Below the pieces are notes generated by a model that worked only from the letters and a program-made list of their open reading frames with translations, was not told the origin of the DNA and searched no databases. This document shows, one piece after another, positions 17,000 to 25,580 of a DNA stretch of 42,646 nucleotides. The position numbers were made by a program, and so were the translations under genes. The stretch's first letter is position 1; each line of letters opens with the position of its first letter. The DNA is from Candidatus Cloacimonadota bacterium (GTDB lineage Bacteria; Cloacimonadota; Cloacimonadia; JGIOTU-2), in the NCBI GenBank assembly GCA_030613025.1, contig JAUWMT010000021.1, positions 1 to 42,646 on the forward strand, written 5' to 3'.

Positions 17000-17029
17000 A
17001 TTAACCACCAACTTAAGTTGGTGGTTAAT
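17000..17029. repeat. Perfect 30-bp palindrome
   Basis: The half-site ATTAACCACCAACTT is followed immediately by its exact complement, with a TTAA centre and no loop. Its symmetry and length are unusual for the region. Confidence 0.85.
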
Positions 17030-17062
17030 GAAACAAAAAAATGCATTAACCATTTTATTTAT

Positions 17063-17096
17063 CCCGTGAAATGCTTTTCTTTTTTATTTCACTGGG
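17063..17096. repeat. GTGAAAT/ATTTCAC hairpin repeat
   Basis: CCCGTGAAAT and ATTTCACTGGG flank a pyrimidine-rich loop. The arms match those of the element at 971-1025, but the inner hairpins are missing. Confidence 0.55.
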
Positions 17097-17242
17097 AACG
17101 GTTTCTCGATTTCTTAAATTGAACTTTTTAGAGTGGACTCATTATTTATTCTCCTCTAAAAACTTCATTAGTTTTTGCTCTAATCTTTTTTAAATTCCTT
17201 ATGCATAGGAATAATCTGTCTTAATTTATTTTTTCCAATTTG

Positions 17243-17272
17243 TCTCGTTCCTAAGTTGAACTTGTGGACGAA
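17243..17272. repeat. Hairpin repeat, second copy
   Basis: TCTCGTTCCTAAGT-TGA-ACTTGTGGACGA is related to 16073-16102 with a more degraded stem. Confidence 0.55.
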
Positions 17273-17409
17273 CAGTTCTATGGATAGCTAGGATAAATAG
17301 ACTCTTCGACAAGCTCAGAGTGACAAAGTTATAAATAATTTGGATGTAAATTTTCCATTACTTGTCACAGCAAAATTCCGAGTATCGGAATGAAGACGGA
17401 TGCACTTTG

Positions 17410-17437
17410 CATTTTACATTTTACATTTTACATTTTG
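17410..17437. repeat. Four tandem copies of CATTTTA
   Basis: Perfect 7-nt units except for the last base of the fourth. It lies immediately after the ABC exporter operon on the minus strand. Confidence 0.8.
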
Positions 17438-17443
17438 AATTGT

Positions 17444-19555
17444 TTACTTCTCCATTCCTTTATATTGTAATTCATAGAGTTTATAATAAATTCCACGCAG
17501 TTTGAGCAGTTCCTGGTGTGTTCCCTCTTCAGCAATGCGCCCTTTGTGTATGACAACTATCCTATCGACATCCTGAATGGTAGAAAGTCGGTGTGCGATA
17601 ATGATCGAGGTTCTGTTTTCCATGATCTTATGCAAAGCATCCTGAATGAGCATCTCAGTTTCCGTATCGATATTGGAAGTAGCTTCATCCAGCACAAAAA
17701 TACTTGGATCCCCTACCAGCACGCGCGCAAAGGCAAGGAGTTGACGCTGACCTGCTGAGAGCACTGAACCCCGTTCTTTTGCATCATCATCATATCCATT
17801 TGATAATCTTGAAATGAAGCGGTCTGCGTTTACATACTTTGCTGCTTGAATGATCTGTTCTTCGGAAATATCTTGTCGGAACAAAGAAATATTATCGCGG
17901 ATCTTACCAGAGAAGATAAAGACATCCTGCTGAACCACACCGATATTATAGCGTAGTTCTTCCAAATTATAATCCTTGATCGACTTTCCATCAATGAGGA
18001 TCTCGCCTTTCCGGAAAGGATAGAATGAGCTGACAAGTTTCACAAGAGAGGTTTTTCCACCTCCGGTCGAGCCCACAAGTGCGACTTTCTCGCCTTTTGC
18101 GATTTTAAGATTTATATCCTTCAGCACCCAGTCTTCGTTCTTATATGCCATCCACACATTTTTAAATTCGATCTCACCTTGCAAGCGGATCGGATGTTCT
18201 GGCAGTGCTGCATAATGCTCTTCTTTTTCACCCATAAGCTTGAATATACGCTCCAACGCAGCCATCGCTGATTGCATGACATTATATTTCTGGCTCAGAT
18301 CATAGAGCGGATCAAAGAAGCGGTGAGTATAACTGATGAAAACAACCAGCACTCCCAATGACATCTTATTCTGTATGATGCTTCCGGCGCCATACCAGAT
18401 TATAAGCGCTATCCCAAGGTGAACCATGACATCAATAAGGGGGCGGAACACTGCAAAAACACGTAGCTGCTTTTTCTCAGCTTCGAAATAACCCTGTGTA
18501 ACGTTCTCAAATTCGTTTAATTTTTTCTTCTCTTGATGAAAAAGCTGAATTGTCTGAATGCCTGAAATATTTTCACTCAAACTGGTATTTATCTTAGCAA
18601 GGCGGATTCTCACAAGCCGATAGACTTTTCGTATATCAATTTTGAACTTGAACATGAAGAATACCACAAAGGGAAGTATCACAAAGATAATAAGCGCCAT
18701 CTTCCAGTTAATAATGAGCATCACAACAAGGATCGCTACCATCATGAAAATATCCTGTATCAGCGTGACCAGTCCCTCACCAAGCATTTCGGAAAGTGCA
18801 TTTACATCATTTGTAATACGTGTAACAAGCCGCCCGATCGGGTTCTTATCAAAGAAGGACATTGGTAATTTTTGAAGGTGATTGAAGAGTTTCATGCGAA
18901 GATCATACATAGCATGCATTGCACCGTACTGGGTAAGATATATCTGTGCATAACTGAACACAAACCGCAGGATGAGGAACACAAAGAATAAGATCGCCAG
19001 CGTTTTCAAACCGCTGATATCGCGAGAGCGAAGTCTTTTTGTGTCATCGATACTAAGCTCTGACAGATTTTTCTGCTGAATGATATAGTATTTCCCAAAG
19101 GATTTCAGATATTCAGGATTTTTTTCTGCAATTGGAGTATTCTTATTATTTATCGGATAAGCAGCATAGATCTCTTTGCTGATAAGATCATTGGCAAGGA
19201 GCATCTTAAAGTGTTTTGGCAGTATTTTATCGAGATCGTAGCTGTGCAGAAGTATCTTGCCTTCCTGCTGACTTACAACGTACTTTTTATATTTTTTTGT
19301 GAAATGCTCCTGCAGTTCCGGATGATCTTCAACAGTTAGAATTTTCAAAGAAGGATTTATGTATTCATCGATAGCATATTTGGTGATGTATGGAATTGCA
19401 ATTGCGAAGAAAGCAACAAGGATCAAAATGAAGAATGAGATGATGAAATATATCTTGTAGGGCGTAAGGTAGGTGAACAGGCGCTTCATCAATTTGGAAT
19501 CAAGCATTTTGCCGCTATCTTTTTCTTCTTCAAAAGCTGATGAATGTCCTCGCAT
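17444..19555 (-). CDS. ABC exporter half-transporter (canonical ATPase subunit)
   Basis: A 703-residue fused membrane/ATPase half-transporter of the MsbA/BmrA/TM287-288 class. The first transmembrane helix is near 35-58. A hydrophilic segment of about 115 residues (64-180) then lies on the outer side before helix 2, which is unusual in this class. The nucleotide-binding domain has Walker A GSTGGGKT (495-502), signature LSAGQ (599-603), Walker B IFVLDE with catalytic Glu624, and switch His in IIIAHRLS. Its ATG lies 1 nt after the stop of the partner gene, so the two almost certainly form a heterodimer. The substrate is unknown; lipid, drug and peptide are all possible. Confidence 0.9.
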   Translation of the reverse strand: MRGHSSAFEEEKDSGKMLDSKLMKRLFTYLTPYKIYFIISFFILILVAFFAIAIPYITKYAIDEYINPSLKILTVEDHPELQEHFTKKYKKYVVSQQEGKILLHSYDLDKILPKHFKMLLANDLISKEIYAAYPINNKNTPIAEKNPEYLKSFGKYYIIQQKNLSELSIDDTKRLRSRDISGLKTLAILFFVFLILRFVFSYAQIYLTQYGAMHAMYDLRMKLFNHLQKLPMSFFDKNPIGRLVTRITNDVNALSEMLGEGLVTLIQDIFMMVAILVVMLIINWKMALIIFVILPFVVFFMFKFKIDIRKVYRLVRIRLAKINTSLSENISGIQTIQLFHQEKKKLNEFENVTQGYFEAEKKQLRVFAVFRPLIDVMVHLGIALIIWYGAGSIIQNKMSLGVLVVFISYTHRFFDPLYDLSQKYNVMQSAMAALERIFKLMGEKEEHYAALPEHPIRLQGEIEFKNVWMAYKNEDWVLKDINLKIAKGEKVALVGSTGGGKTSLVKLVSSFYPFRKGEILIDGKSIKDYNLEELRYNIGVVQQDVFIFSGKIRDNISLFRQDISEEQIIQAAKYVNADRFISRLSNGYDDDAKERGSVLSAGQRQLLAFARVLVGDPSIFVLDEATSNIDTETEMLIQDALHKIMENRTSIIIAHRLSTIQDVDRIVVIHKGRIAEEGTHQELLKLRGIYYKLYELQYKGMEK

Positions 19556-19556
19556 A

Positions 19557-21302
19557 CTACATTTCCAGTTCTTCTCTTAATTTCTGACGGTTATAAATAT
19601 CGGTATAAATTCCATTAAGTGCAAGCAGCGATTCATGTGTTCCCTGCTCTGCAACTTTGCCATCATCCAGCACAACTATCTTATCTGCATGCTGCATTGT
19701 AGAAATTCTATGTGCAATGATGAGCACGGTTTTATCCTTCTGGCTTACTCGAATATTTTTTAGAATGATATCTTCAGTTTCTGTATCTACAGAAGAAAAT
19801 GCATCATCCAGGACAAGAATCGGAGCATTTTTAATAAGAGCTCTGGAAAGCGCCAGACGCTGTTTCTGACCTCCTGAAAGCGAAACTCCTCTTTCCCCGA
19901 CTATGGATTCAAATTCTTTCTCAAAGTCCTTAATATCATTGTAAAATTGCGAAATCTGAGTTGTTTCAATGATATCCTCATGAGTTACGTTCTCATTTCC
20001 GAACTGAATATTCTCTTTAACTGATGAGGCAAAGAGAAAAATATCCTGAGTAACCACTGCGATTGATTTTCGCAGCGTATCCAGCGGGATCTGATATATC
20101 TCATGGTCGTCGATATAAATTTCATTTTTAGGTGGATTGAATAAACGGGTTAGCAGCTTTATCAGCGTGCTTTTCCCTTCACCTGTCCTGCCCACTATCG
20201 CGAGAGTTTCACCTGCTTTGATATCTATCGAAATATCCTTAAGCACAGGTATTTCTGTATCTGGATAGGTATAGTGCAGATGTTTAAGGCAGATGTTTCC
20301 TTTAAGAGAAGTTATTGAATTGTCCACACAAGGTTCATCTATGATCTCAGGTTTCTGGTTCATGATATCCTGAATTCGAATGAGGGATGCAGTACCTCGC
20401 TGATAGAGATTCACGATCCAGCCAACTGCGATCACTGGCCAGATAATGAGGTGGAGATAGCTGTTGAATGCAACAAATTCACCGATAGTGATCTCCCGAA
20501 GAATTGTTTTAGTTCCACCAATGTATAGCGTCAGCAGCATACTTATGCCGATGATCGCAAACATCGAAGGGAAGAACATACCCCATATTTTCACCAGCTT
20601 GATATTTTGATCTACAAGTTCTTCTGCAACTTCACCCACACGATCTTCATAAGCATTTTCACGACCAAAAGATTTTATAACGCGCACACCGGAAATGGTT
20701 TCCTGCACTCTATCTGAAAGATGTGAAAATGTGTCCTGAACTTTTTTGAATAAGCGATGAAGTCTCTTGCCGAAATATATTGTAATAAAGGTTACAATAG
20801 GTAGTGGAATGATCACATAAAGTGTCATTTTGAAGTTGATGTTACTCATAAGCACAAAGGAAGCGATCGTAACAAAAAATACATCGAAAGCAAGCACCAC
20901 ACCAATGCCAAACAGCATGCGCACTGCATTAAGATCGTTCGTTGCATATGCCATGAGGTCACCCGTATTATGATCCTGAAAGAAACGTGGAGACAATTTT
21001 TGAAGATGCTCATAATATTCGTTACGGATCTTCTTTTCTATCTTAAAGGAATTAGTAATAAGAAGAATTCGCCACAGGAAACGCAGCACAGCCATAAATA
21101 CAGCAAGCCCGAAAATAAATCCTGCGGATATCAAAACAGTCTTCATGGTGAAACTGGGATTGTGCAGAGAGTCGATCACGTGCTGGATGATCTTGGGTAC
21201 GATCATTTGAATGGCGTCAACGATGATCAGGCAGAGCACACCAATCGCAATGGTTTTCTTATAATGTTTAAGATAGGAGAAGATCAGCTTGAAATTTTTC
21301 AT
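19557..21302 (-). CDS. ABC exporter half-transporter (degenerate-site subunit)
   Basis: A 581-residue half-transporter with six transmembrane helices (1-300) and an ATPase domain: Walker A GRTGEGKS (370-377), signature LSGGQ (475-479) and Walker B ILVLDD (495-500). Asp500 replaces the usual catalytic Glu. In characterised heterodimers such as TM287/288 this substitution marks the non-hydrolysing site, and here the partner carries an LSAGQ signature that would face it. The pair therefore fits the asymmetric exporter type. It begins 26 bp after the stop of the large tetratricopeptide gene and is probably in its operon. Confidence 0.9.
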   Translation of the reverse strand: MKNFKLIFSYLKHYKKTIAIGVLCLIIVDAIQMIVPKIIQHVIDSLHNPSFTMKTVLISAGFIFGLAVFMAVLRFLWRILLITNSFKIEKKIRNEYYEHLQKLSPRFFQDHNTGDLMAYATNDLNAVRMLFGIGVVLAFDVFFVTIASFVLMSNINFKMTLYVIIPLPIVTFITIYFGKRLHRLFKKVQDTFSHLSDRVQETISGVRVIKSFGRENAYEDRVGEVAEELVDQNIKLVKIWGMFFPSMFAIIGISMLLTLYIGGTKTILREITIGEFVAFNSYLHLIIWPVIAVGWIVNLYQRGTASLIRIQDIMNQKPEIIDEPCVDNSITSLKGNICLKHLHYTYPDTEIPVLKDISIDIKAGETLAIVGRTGEGKSTLIKLLTRLFNPPKNEIYIDDHEIYQIPLDTLRKSIAVVTQDIFLFASSVKENIQFGNENVTHEDIIETTQISQFYNDIKDFEKEFESIVGERGVSLSGGQKQRLALSRALIKNAPILVLDDAFSSVDTETEDIILKNIRVSQKDKTVLIIAHRISTMQHADKIVVLDDGKVAEQGTHESLLALNGIYTDIYNRQKLREELEM

Positions 21303-21328
21303 AATACGAAAAGCCGGTTTCTACATTG

Positions 21329-24300
21329 TTATGGAAGTGCGTCCAGCAATTTTTTTGCTTCAGCTCCCCAATTGGAGTTCGTGCCGTAGCGTTCGATAAC
21401 ATTTTTGTAGAACAGCCGTGCTTTGTCGAATTTCTGAAGTTTTTCATAAGCTATGGCGATCTTGATATTGGCATTCACATACCACTGATCCAGATAGCTG
21501 TAATCATACACTATCTTTAGAAGCGCTTCAATTGCCTGGTCATACTCCTTTAATCCATAATAAGATTCCCCTATCCAGTAGATTATCTCAGCTTTAACTT
21601 CGCTGTCGGTGAATTTATCCTGGATGGTTTTGAAAAGGTGGATCGCTTTCCTGTATTCCTTGTCCATATAGTAGCAATAGGAAATCTCAAATATTGTTTG
21701 AGGTGTCATTTCAGGTGAGCCGAAACGTTCAATAAGCATTTGGTATGCTTCGATCGCAAGCATCCATTCGCCCATTGCTTTGCAGGTCAGTGCAAAATTT
21801 TCAATCGCCTGCATTGCATACGTTCCTTCTGTATCACGCTGAATTACTTTCTGATAATATTCCAGCGCATCCTGAAAATTCCCCTCACTGAAATTCATAG
21901 AACCCAGCTTGAGATACACATTGTTGGTGAGATCGGAATCAGGAAATTTATCGAGCAGTGTGGTAAGATAGGTCTCTGCATTTTCGAATTCTTTATTCTC
22001 AAGTTCCATGATCGCCATTTCCATATAGGCATCAGCAGCATATTCAGTTGAACTATGATCTTCGATCACTTCCTCAAATAATTTCCTTGCTTTCTTCTGA
22101 TCAAGCTGCGCATAATATATTCCCCTTTCAAGCGCAATATGGGCTTCTACCTCATCATTATCCTTAATAACGGATTTATAATATTTCTCAAAAGTTTCTG
22201 CCTGAGAACGGTTCTTCAGTTTATAATAGGCAACTATAGTATTTTCAGCAATGTTAGCCCAGTTCAGATATGAAAAACTTTCAAATGGTTTTTTGTAACT
22301 CTCGGTTATGTTATAGATTTTCGTATAATTTGTCAGAGTGCTGTTCATATCACCCACAAGCATATGAAGTTTAGCAAGGTGTTGAGTATCGATGAGCATC
22401 GTATCCTCTGCTGCAACCTCGCTGATGATACGCCCGTACTGTAGAATCGCATAGCTCAGATTGCCTTGAACTTCATAAATTCCTGCAAGGATACGTCTGT
22501 CATTATTGGTAAGCGCTTCGATTTTTATTGAATTTTCAATGGCTTCATCAAACTGACCTTTATCAATATAGAGGTTCCGAAGTGTGCGGAGGAGTTCATC
22601 ATTTGGCGCTTTTTCGGCAAGGATAGCATAATATGTAATCGCCTTAACCAGTTCGTTTAAGGTTACATAAATGGATGCAAGAAATTCAAGTGCTTCAATA
22701 TAGTTTTCCTGAGCAGAATAATTTTGCACGTAATACTCGAAATATATCACACTCTGTGAATAAGATTTAAGCTGAAAATAAACATATCCAACATTGTAAA
22801 GCAGTTCAGGATCAACGTAGATGGTATGTTCATCAATTTTCTGATACTGGTTTCGTGCAGCGATATAGCCCTCATTTTTAAGATAGAGATCTCCAAGATA
22901 GCGATATGCTTCATTTCTGATATCGGCATTTTGTGAAAGAGTCGCAGCTTTTTGCAGGTACATGATCGTCTGTTCTTCAGATTCACCGGATTCGATGAGC
23001 GCTTTGCCCAGCTTAAAATACACCCCCCCTATATATGGAAATGTATTATAAGTATCGATGAAGTTGAGAGTTAATTGTCTTAAGCTCGTGATATAGAGAT
23101 CGGTTCCGGGCTCGTATTTTCTTACTTTCAGTGAGATCAGATGGAATTCCGCATAAGATTTTTCAGGAATATCTATATAATCAGAAACGATAGTCTCGAA
23201 AATCTGCTGAGCTTGAGTGTAAAGAGATTCTGCCTGTTCATTTTTCTCATAAGTATATTTTTCAGCAAGAGTGAGATAAAGTTCACCTTTGAGGAGAAGC
23301 AGCTTGGGCTCTCTTTCAAAAAGAGGATCACTTTCTAGCAGGTCGAGTGCTTTTTGATAGTCCTTCAGATCATTGCAATAAATTTCTGCAATAGAATGAA
23401 TAGTTGCGATATAATCATTATGTCGGACAAATTGTGTAAAAGTTTCAAGCATATTTTCAAGAGCCAAGCTCTCATTTTTTGCCAAGAATTGCTTTATATA
23501 AACAAGCTTGCCCGATATCTCATCCCTTTCTTCAGAAGTAAGAGAACGAGTAGAAATCGCCTGAGTATAGTATTGTAATGCTGCATCATATTGGTTTAGC
23601 TGTTCGCTACAGAATGCGAGATTCAGAAGTGTTTGTCCCCGCAGATCGCTTTCGGGATAGGTTGTGACAATAATTTTATAGTAGTTTATCGCAGCATAAT
23701 GATCTTTCAAATATTCCTGATATAGCTGTCCAATATCGAAATAAATGGAATCCATTGAAATAATATGAGGATATTCTTTAATAATTTTAAGATAGGTGGA
23801 GATAGCGAGTTCGTATTCTTTTTGGTTAAGATAAACTTGTGCACGAAATTGATGAATATCTTCCAGTATCTCAAGAGAGGTATTTTTGAGATTCATGCTG
23901 TTCAATATATCTAATGTTTGAATATAATTTTTTAGATGATATTGAGCATAGGCAAGTAGGTACTGTATATGAGCTGTGTATTCGCTTGCAGAAAAATTTT
24001 GCTGAAATTCATTACACGTAAGTATTGTATTTCTATATTCTTCAAGTGCAAATTCAAGTGATGCGATCCTGTCAGCTATTCTATCCCGCTGTGAATAAGT
24101 ATCAAACTTTCGATAAAATTTTTTATACTGTTCCAATGAGTTTTGCTTGTCACCACTTCTTTCAAGGAGTTCTGCATAAAGAAGAAGCAGCGATTGCTCA
24201 AATTGACGCGGAATTGTTTCCGTAAGTCCACCTTGTAGTAATTGCAGGGCTTGTTCAGGTAATTCATTATTGTAATAATATTGAGATAATTCCTGTATTG

Positions 24301-24922
24301 CCTCCCATTTTTCATCGGATTGAGGATAATTATCAACAATTTTCAAAAGTGTTTGCTCATACTCAGAAGGCATATTGTGAAGCTTATACACTGAAACAAG
24401 TGATAGCAGGATTCCTGGAATCTGAGCTTTGCCTGTGAAGCTTTCAATGATATCCATTGAAACAAGAATTGCCTCATTATACATGCCTGCATTCTTTAAA
24501 GCTGTAATTATCTTATCGAGTGATTGCAGGGCAAAGGGACTTTGCGGATAATTATATATCAAGTCCTGATAATACTGTGCAGCTTCGAAATAATTCTTAC
24601 TCTCAAAAAGACTTTCCGCAAGCTTGAAAACAGTCTGCGGATAAAGCGTTGTCTCCGGGTGGTCCTCAAGAAGACGCTTATACGCAAAGGATGCATTCAC
24701 GTATTGTTCGAGCTCCATATATGAATTACCCAAATAGAATTGTGCTTCTTCTGCAAGCACAGATGCAGGATATTTTTGGATAATATCCTGAAATTTGCCT
24801 ATTGCTTCCTCAAATAGAGTATCATCATACATTTTTTTAGCGAAGTCAAATTCTTCCTGAACACCTGCAAATAGTGTTGTACTTAGAAATATAATCGAAA
24901 TTAACAAAACTAATTTTTTCAT
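21329..24922 (-). CDS. Large exported tetratricopeptide-repeat protein
   Basis: A 1197-residue secreted protein made almost entirely of TPR-like helix pairs (recurring patterns such as FYLGNSYMELEQYVNASFAY, ending YGTNSNWGAEAKKLLDALP). An in-frame ATG at 24979 would put 19 residues ahead of the signal. The ATG at 24922 has GAGGT four nt upstream and gives a direct signal peptide (KKLVLLISIIFLSTTLFAG), so I chose it. The repeats resemble YbgF/CpoB and BamD-like periplasmic scaffolds. It sits between an ABC ATPase gene (7 nt upstream) and an ABC exporter, which suggests a scaffolding role for an envelope complex; that is inference. Confidence 0.8.
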   Translation of the reverse strand: MKKLVLLISIIFLSTTLFAGVQEEFDFAKKMYDDTLFEEAIGKFQDIIQKYPASVLAEEAQFYLGNSYMELEQYVNASFAYKRLLEDHPETTLYPQTVFKLAESLFESKNYFEAAQYYQDLIYNYPQSPFALQSLDKIITALKNAGMYNEAILVSMDIIESFTGKAQIPGILLSLVSVYKLHNMPSEYEQTLLKIVDNYPQSDEKWEAIQELSQYYYNNELPEQALQLLQGGLTETIPRQFEQSLLLLYAELLERSGDKQNSLEQYKKFYRKFDTYSQRDRIADRIASLEFALEEYRNTILTCNEFQQNFSASEYTAHIQYLLAYAQYHLKNYIQTLDILNSMNLKNTSLEILEDIHQFRAQVYLNQKEYELAISTYLKIIKEYPHIISMDSIYFDIGQLYQEYLKDHYAAINYYKIIVTTYPESDLRGQTLLNLAFCSEQLNQYDAALQYYTQAISTRSLTSEERDEISGKLVYIKQFLAKNESLALENMLETFTQFVRHNDYIATIHSIAEIYCNDLKDYQKALDLLESDPLFEREPKLLLLKGELYLTLAEKYTYEKNEQAESLYTQAQQIFETIVSDYIDIPEKSYAEFHLISLKVRKYEPGTDLYITSLRQLTLNFIDTYNTFPYIGGVYFKLGKALIESGESEEQTIMYLQKAATLSQNADIRNEAYRYLGDLYLKNEGYIAARNQYQKIDEHTIYVDPELLYNVGYVYFQLKSYSQSVIYFEYYVQNYSAQENYIEALEFLASIYVTLNELVKAITYYAILAEKAPNDELLRTLRNLYIDKGQFDEAIENSIKIEALTNNDRRILAGIYEVQGNLSYAILQYGRIISEVAAEDTMLIDTQHLAKLHMLVGDMNSTLTNYTKIYNITESYKKPFESFSYLNWANIAENTIVAYYKLKNRSQAETFEKYYKSVIKDNDEVEAHIALERGIYYAQLDQKKARKLFEEVIEDHSSTEYAADAYMEMAIMELENKEFENAETYLTTLLDKFPDSDLTNNVYLKLGSMNFSEGNFQDALEYYQKVIQRDTEGTYAMQAIENFALTCKAMGEWMLAIEAYQMLIERFGSPEMTPQTIFEISYCYYMDKEYRKAIHLFKTIQDKFTDSEVKAEIIYWIGESYYGLKEYDQAIEALLKIVYDYSYLDQWYVNANIKIAIAYEKLQKFDKARLFYKNVIERYGTNSNWGAEAKKLLDALP

Positions 24923-24929
24923 AAAGACC

Positions 24930-25571
24930 TCATTCGTATCTTGCATTAATCGGAATACTCGTATCAGCGACAGTTTCATAGAGCTCAGGATACTTGGTCA
25001 AAATAAGTATTCCTCTGTTTTTGATTGATTTTATTAGATCGAACAATTTAGCACGATGTGCATTCTCCAGATGGTCTGCGGGTTCGTCCAGTATCAGATA
25101 TTCTGCGTCATCAGAAAAGGAAAAAATAATTTGCAGCAAGCGGAGTTCGCCAAGTGATAATTCATAGATATCTCTGTTAAAATAAAACTCAATCTTTACA
25201 TTAAATATATCGCATAACTCTCTGATATTTTGAGTGATGGCAATGTCGTTCTTTTGTAGTGTTAAAAATTTATATTCATCTTGTATTGAAGGAAATACAA
25301 ACTGCTTTTCCGGCTCTTGAAACAGAAATGCTACTTTTTTACAGAATGTTTTTTCTTTCCGTAGCGGAGTATTATCTATAAGAATTTTTCCTTTCCCTGT
25401 CTTTAGCTCGCCAAATAGTAGCTTAAACAGTGTTGTCTTTCCGAAACCGGTACCACCATACAGACATTTGGTTTCTTTATTACTCAGTTCGAAATTGAAA
25501 TTCTCAAAGATCAAGGATTTGTGTTTTCTGGTGGCATAGGCAAAGGAAAGATTCTGGCAAATGATACTCAT
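24930..25571 (-). CDS. Lone ECF/CbiO-type ABC ATPase
   Basis: A 213-residue cytosolic ATPase with Walker A GGTGFGKT (39-46), signature LSLGE (138-142) and Walker B YLILDEP. The Q-loop FLFQEPEKQFVFPSIQDEY is typical of CbiO/EcfA-type ATPases of energy-coupling-factor importers (FQNPExQ...). No EcfT or substrate-binding S component lies nearby. It is short compared with usual EcfA (about 270 residues) and ends soon after the H-loop region, where LTKYPELYE replaces the usual switch His (SHD), so hydrolysis may be weak. It starts 9 nt after purA and ends 7 nt before the tetratricopeptide gene. Confidence 0.75.
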   Translation of the reverse strand: MSIICQNLSFAYATRKHKSLIFENFNFELSNKETKCLYGGTGFGKTTLFKLLFGELKTGKGKILIDNTPLRKEKTFCKKVAFLFQEPEKQFVFPSIQDEYKFLTLQKNDIAITQNIRELCDIFNVKIEFYFNRDIYELSLGELRLLQIIFSFSDDAEYLILDEPADHLENAHRAKLFDLIKSIKNRGILILTKYPELYETVADTSIPINARYE

Positions 25572-25580
25572 GCAGGATTC

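Larger units (their letters stand above)
16674..17443. other. 770-bp gene-free, repeat-rich gap
   Basis: I see no gene here. It contains, in order: a TTGACA box (16728-16733), dispersed repeats (16761-16795 and 16823-16846), a perfect 30-bp palindrome (17000-17029), a GTGAAAT hairpin (17063-17096), a palindromic ATTCCTTATGCATAGGAAT (17194-17212), a hairpin repeat (17243-17272), a dispersed repeat (17300-17326) and a 7-nt tandem repeat (17410-17437). The open frame 16802-17053 is assembled from these repeats. Confidence 0.65.

Noticed and set aside
16802..17053. 83-residue minus-strand open frame
   Set aside because: It is built from a dispersed repeat and the 30-bp palindrome; no initiation signal or protein-like pattern.
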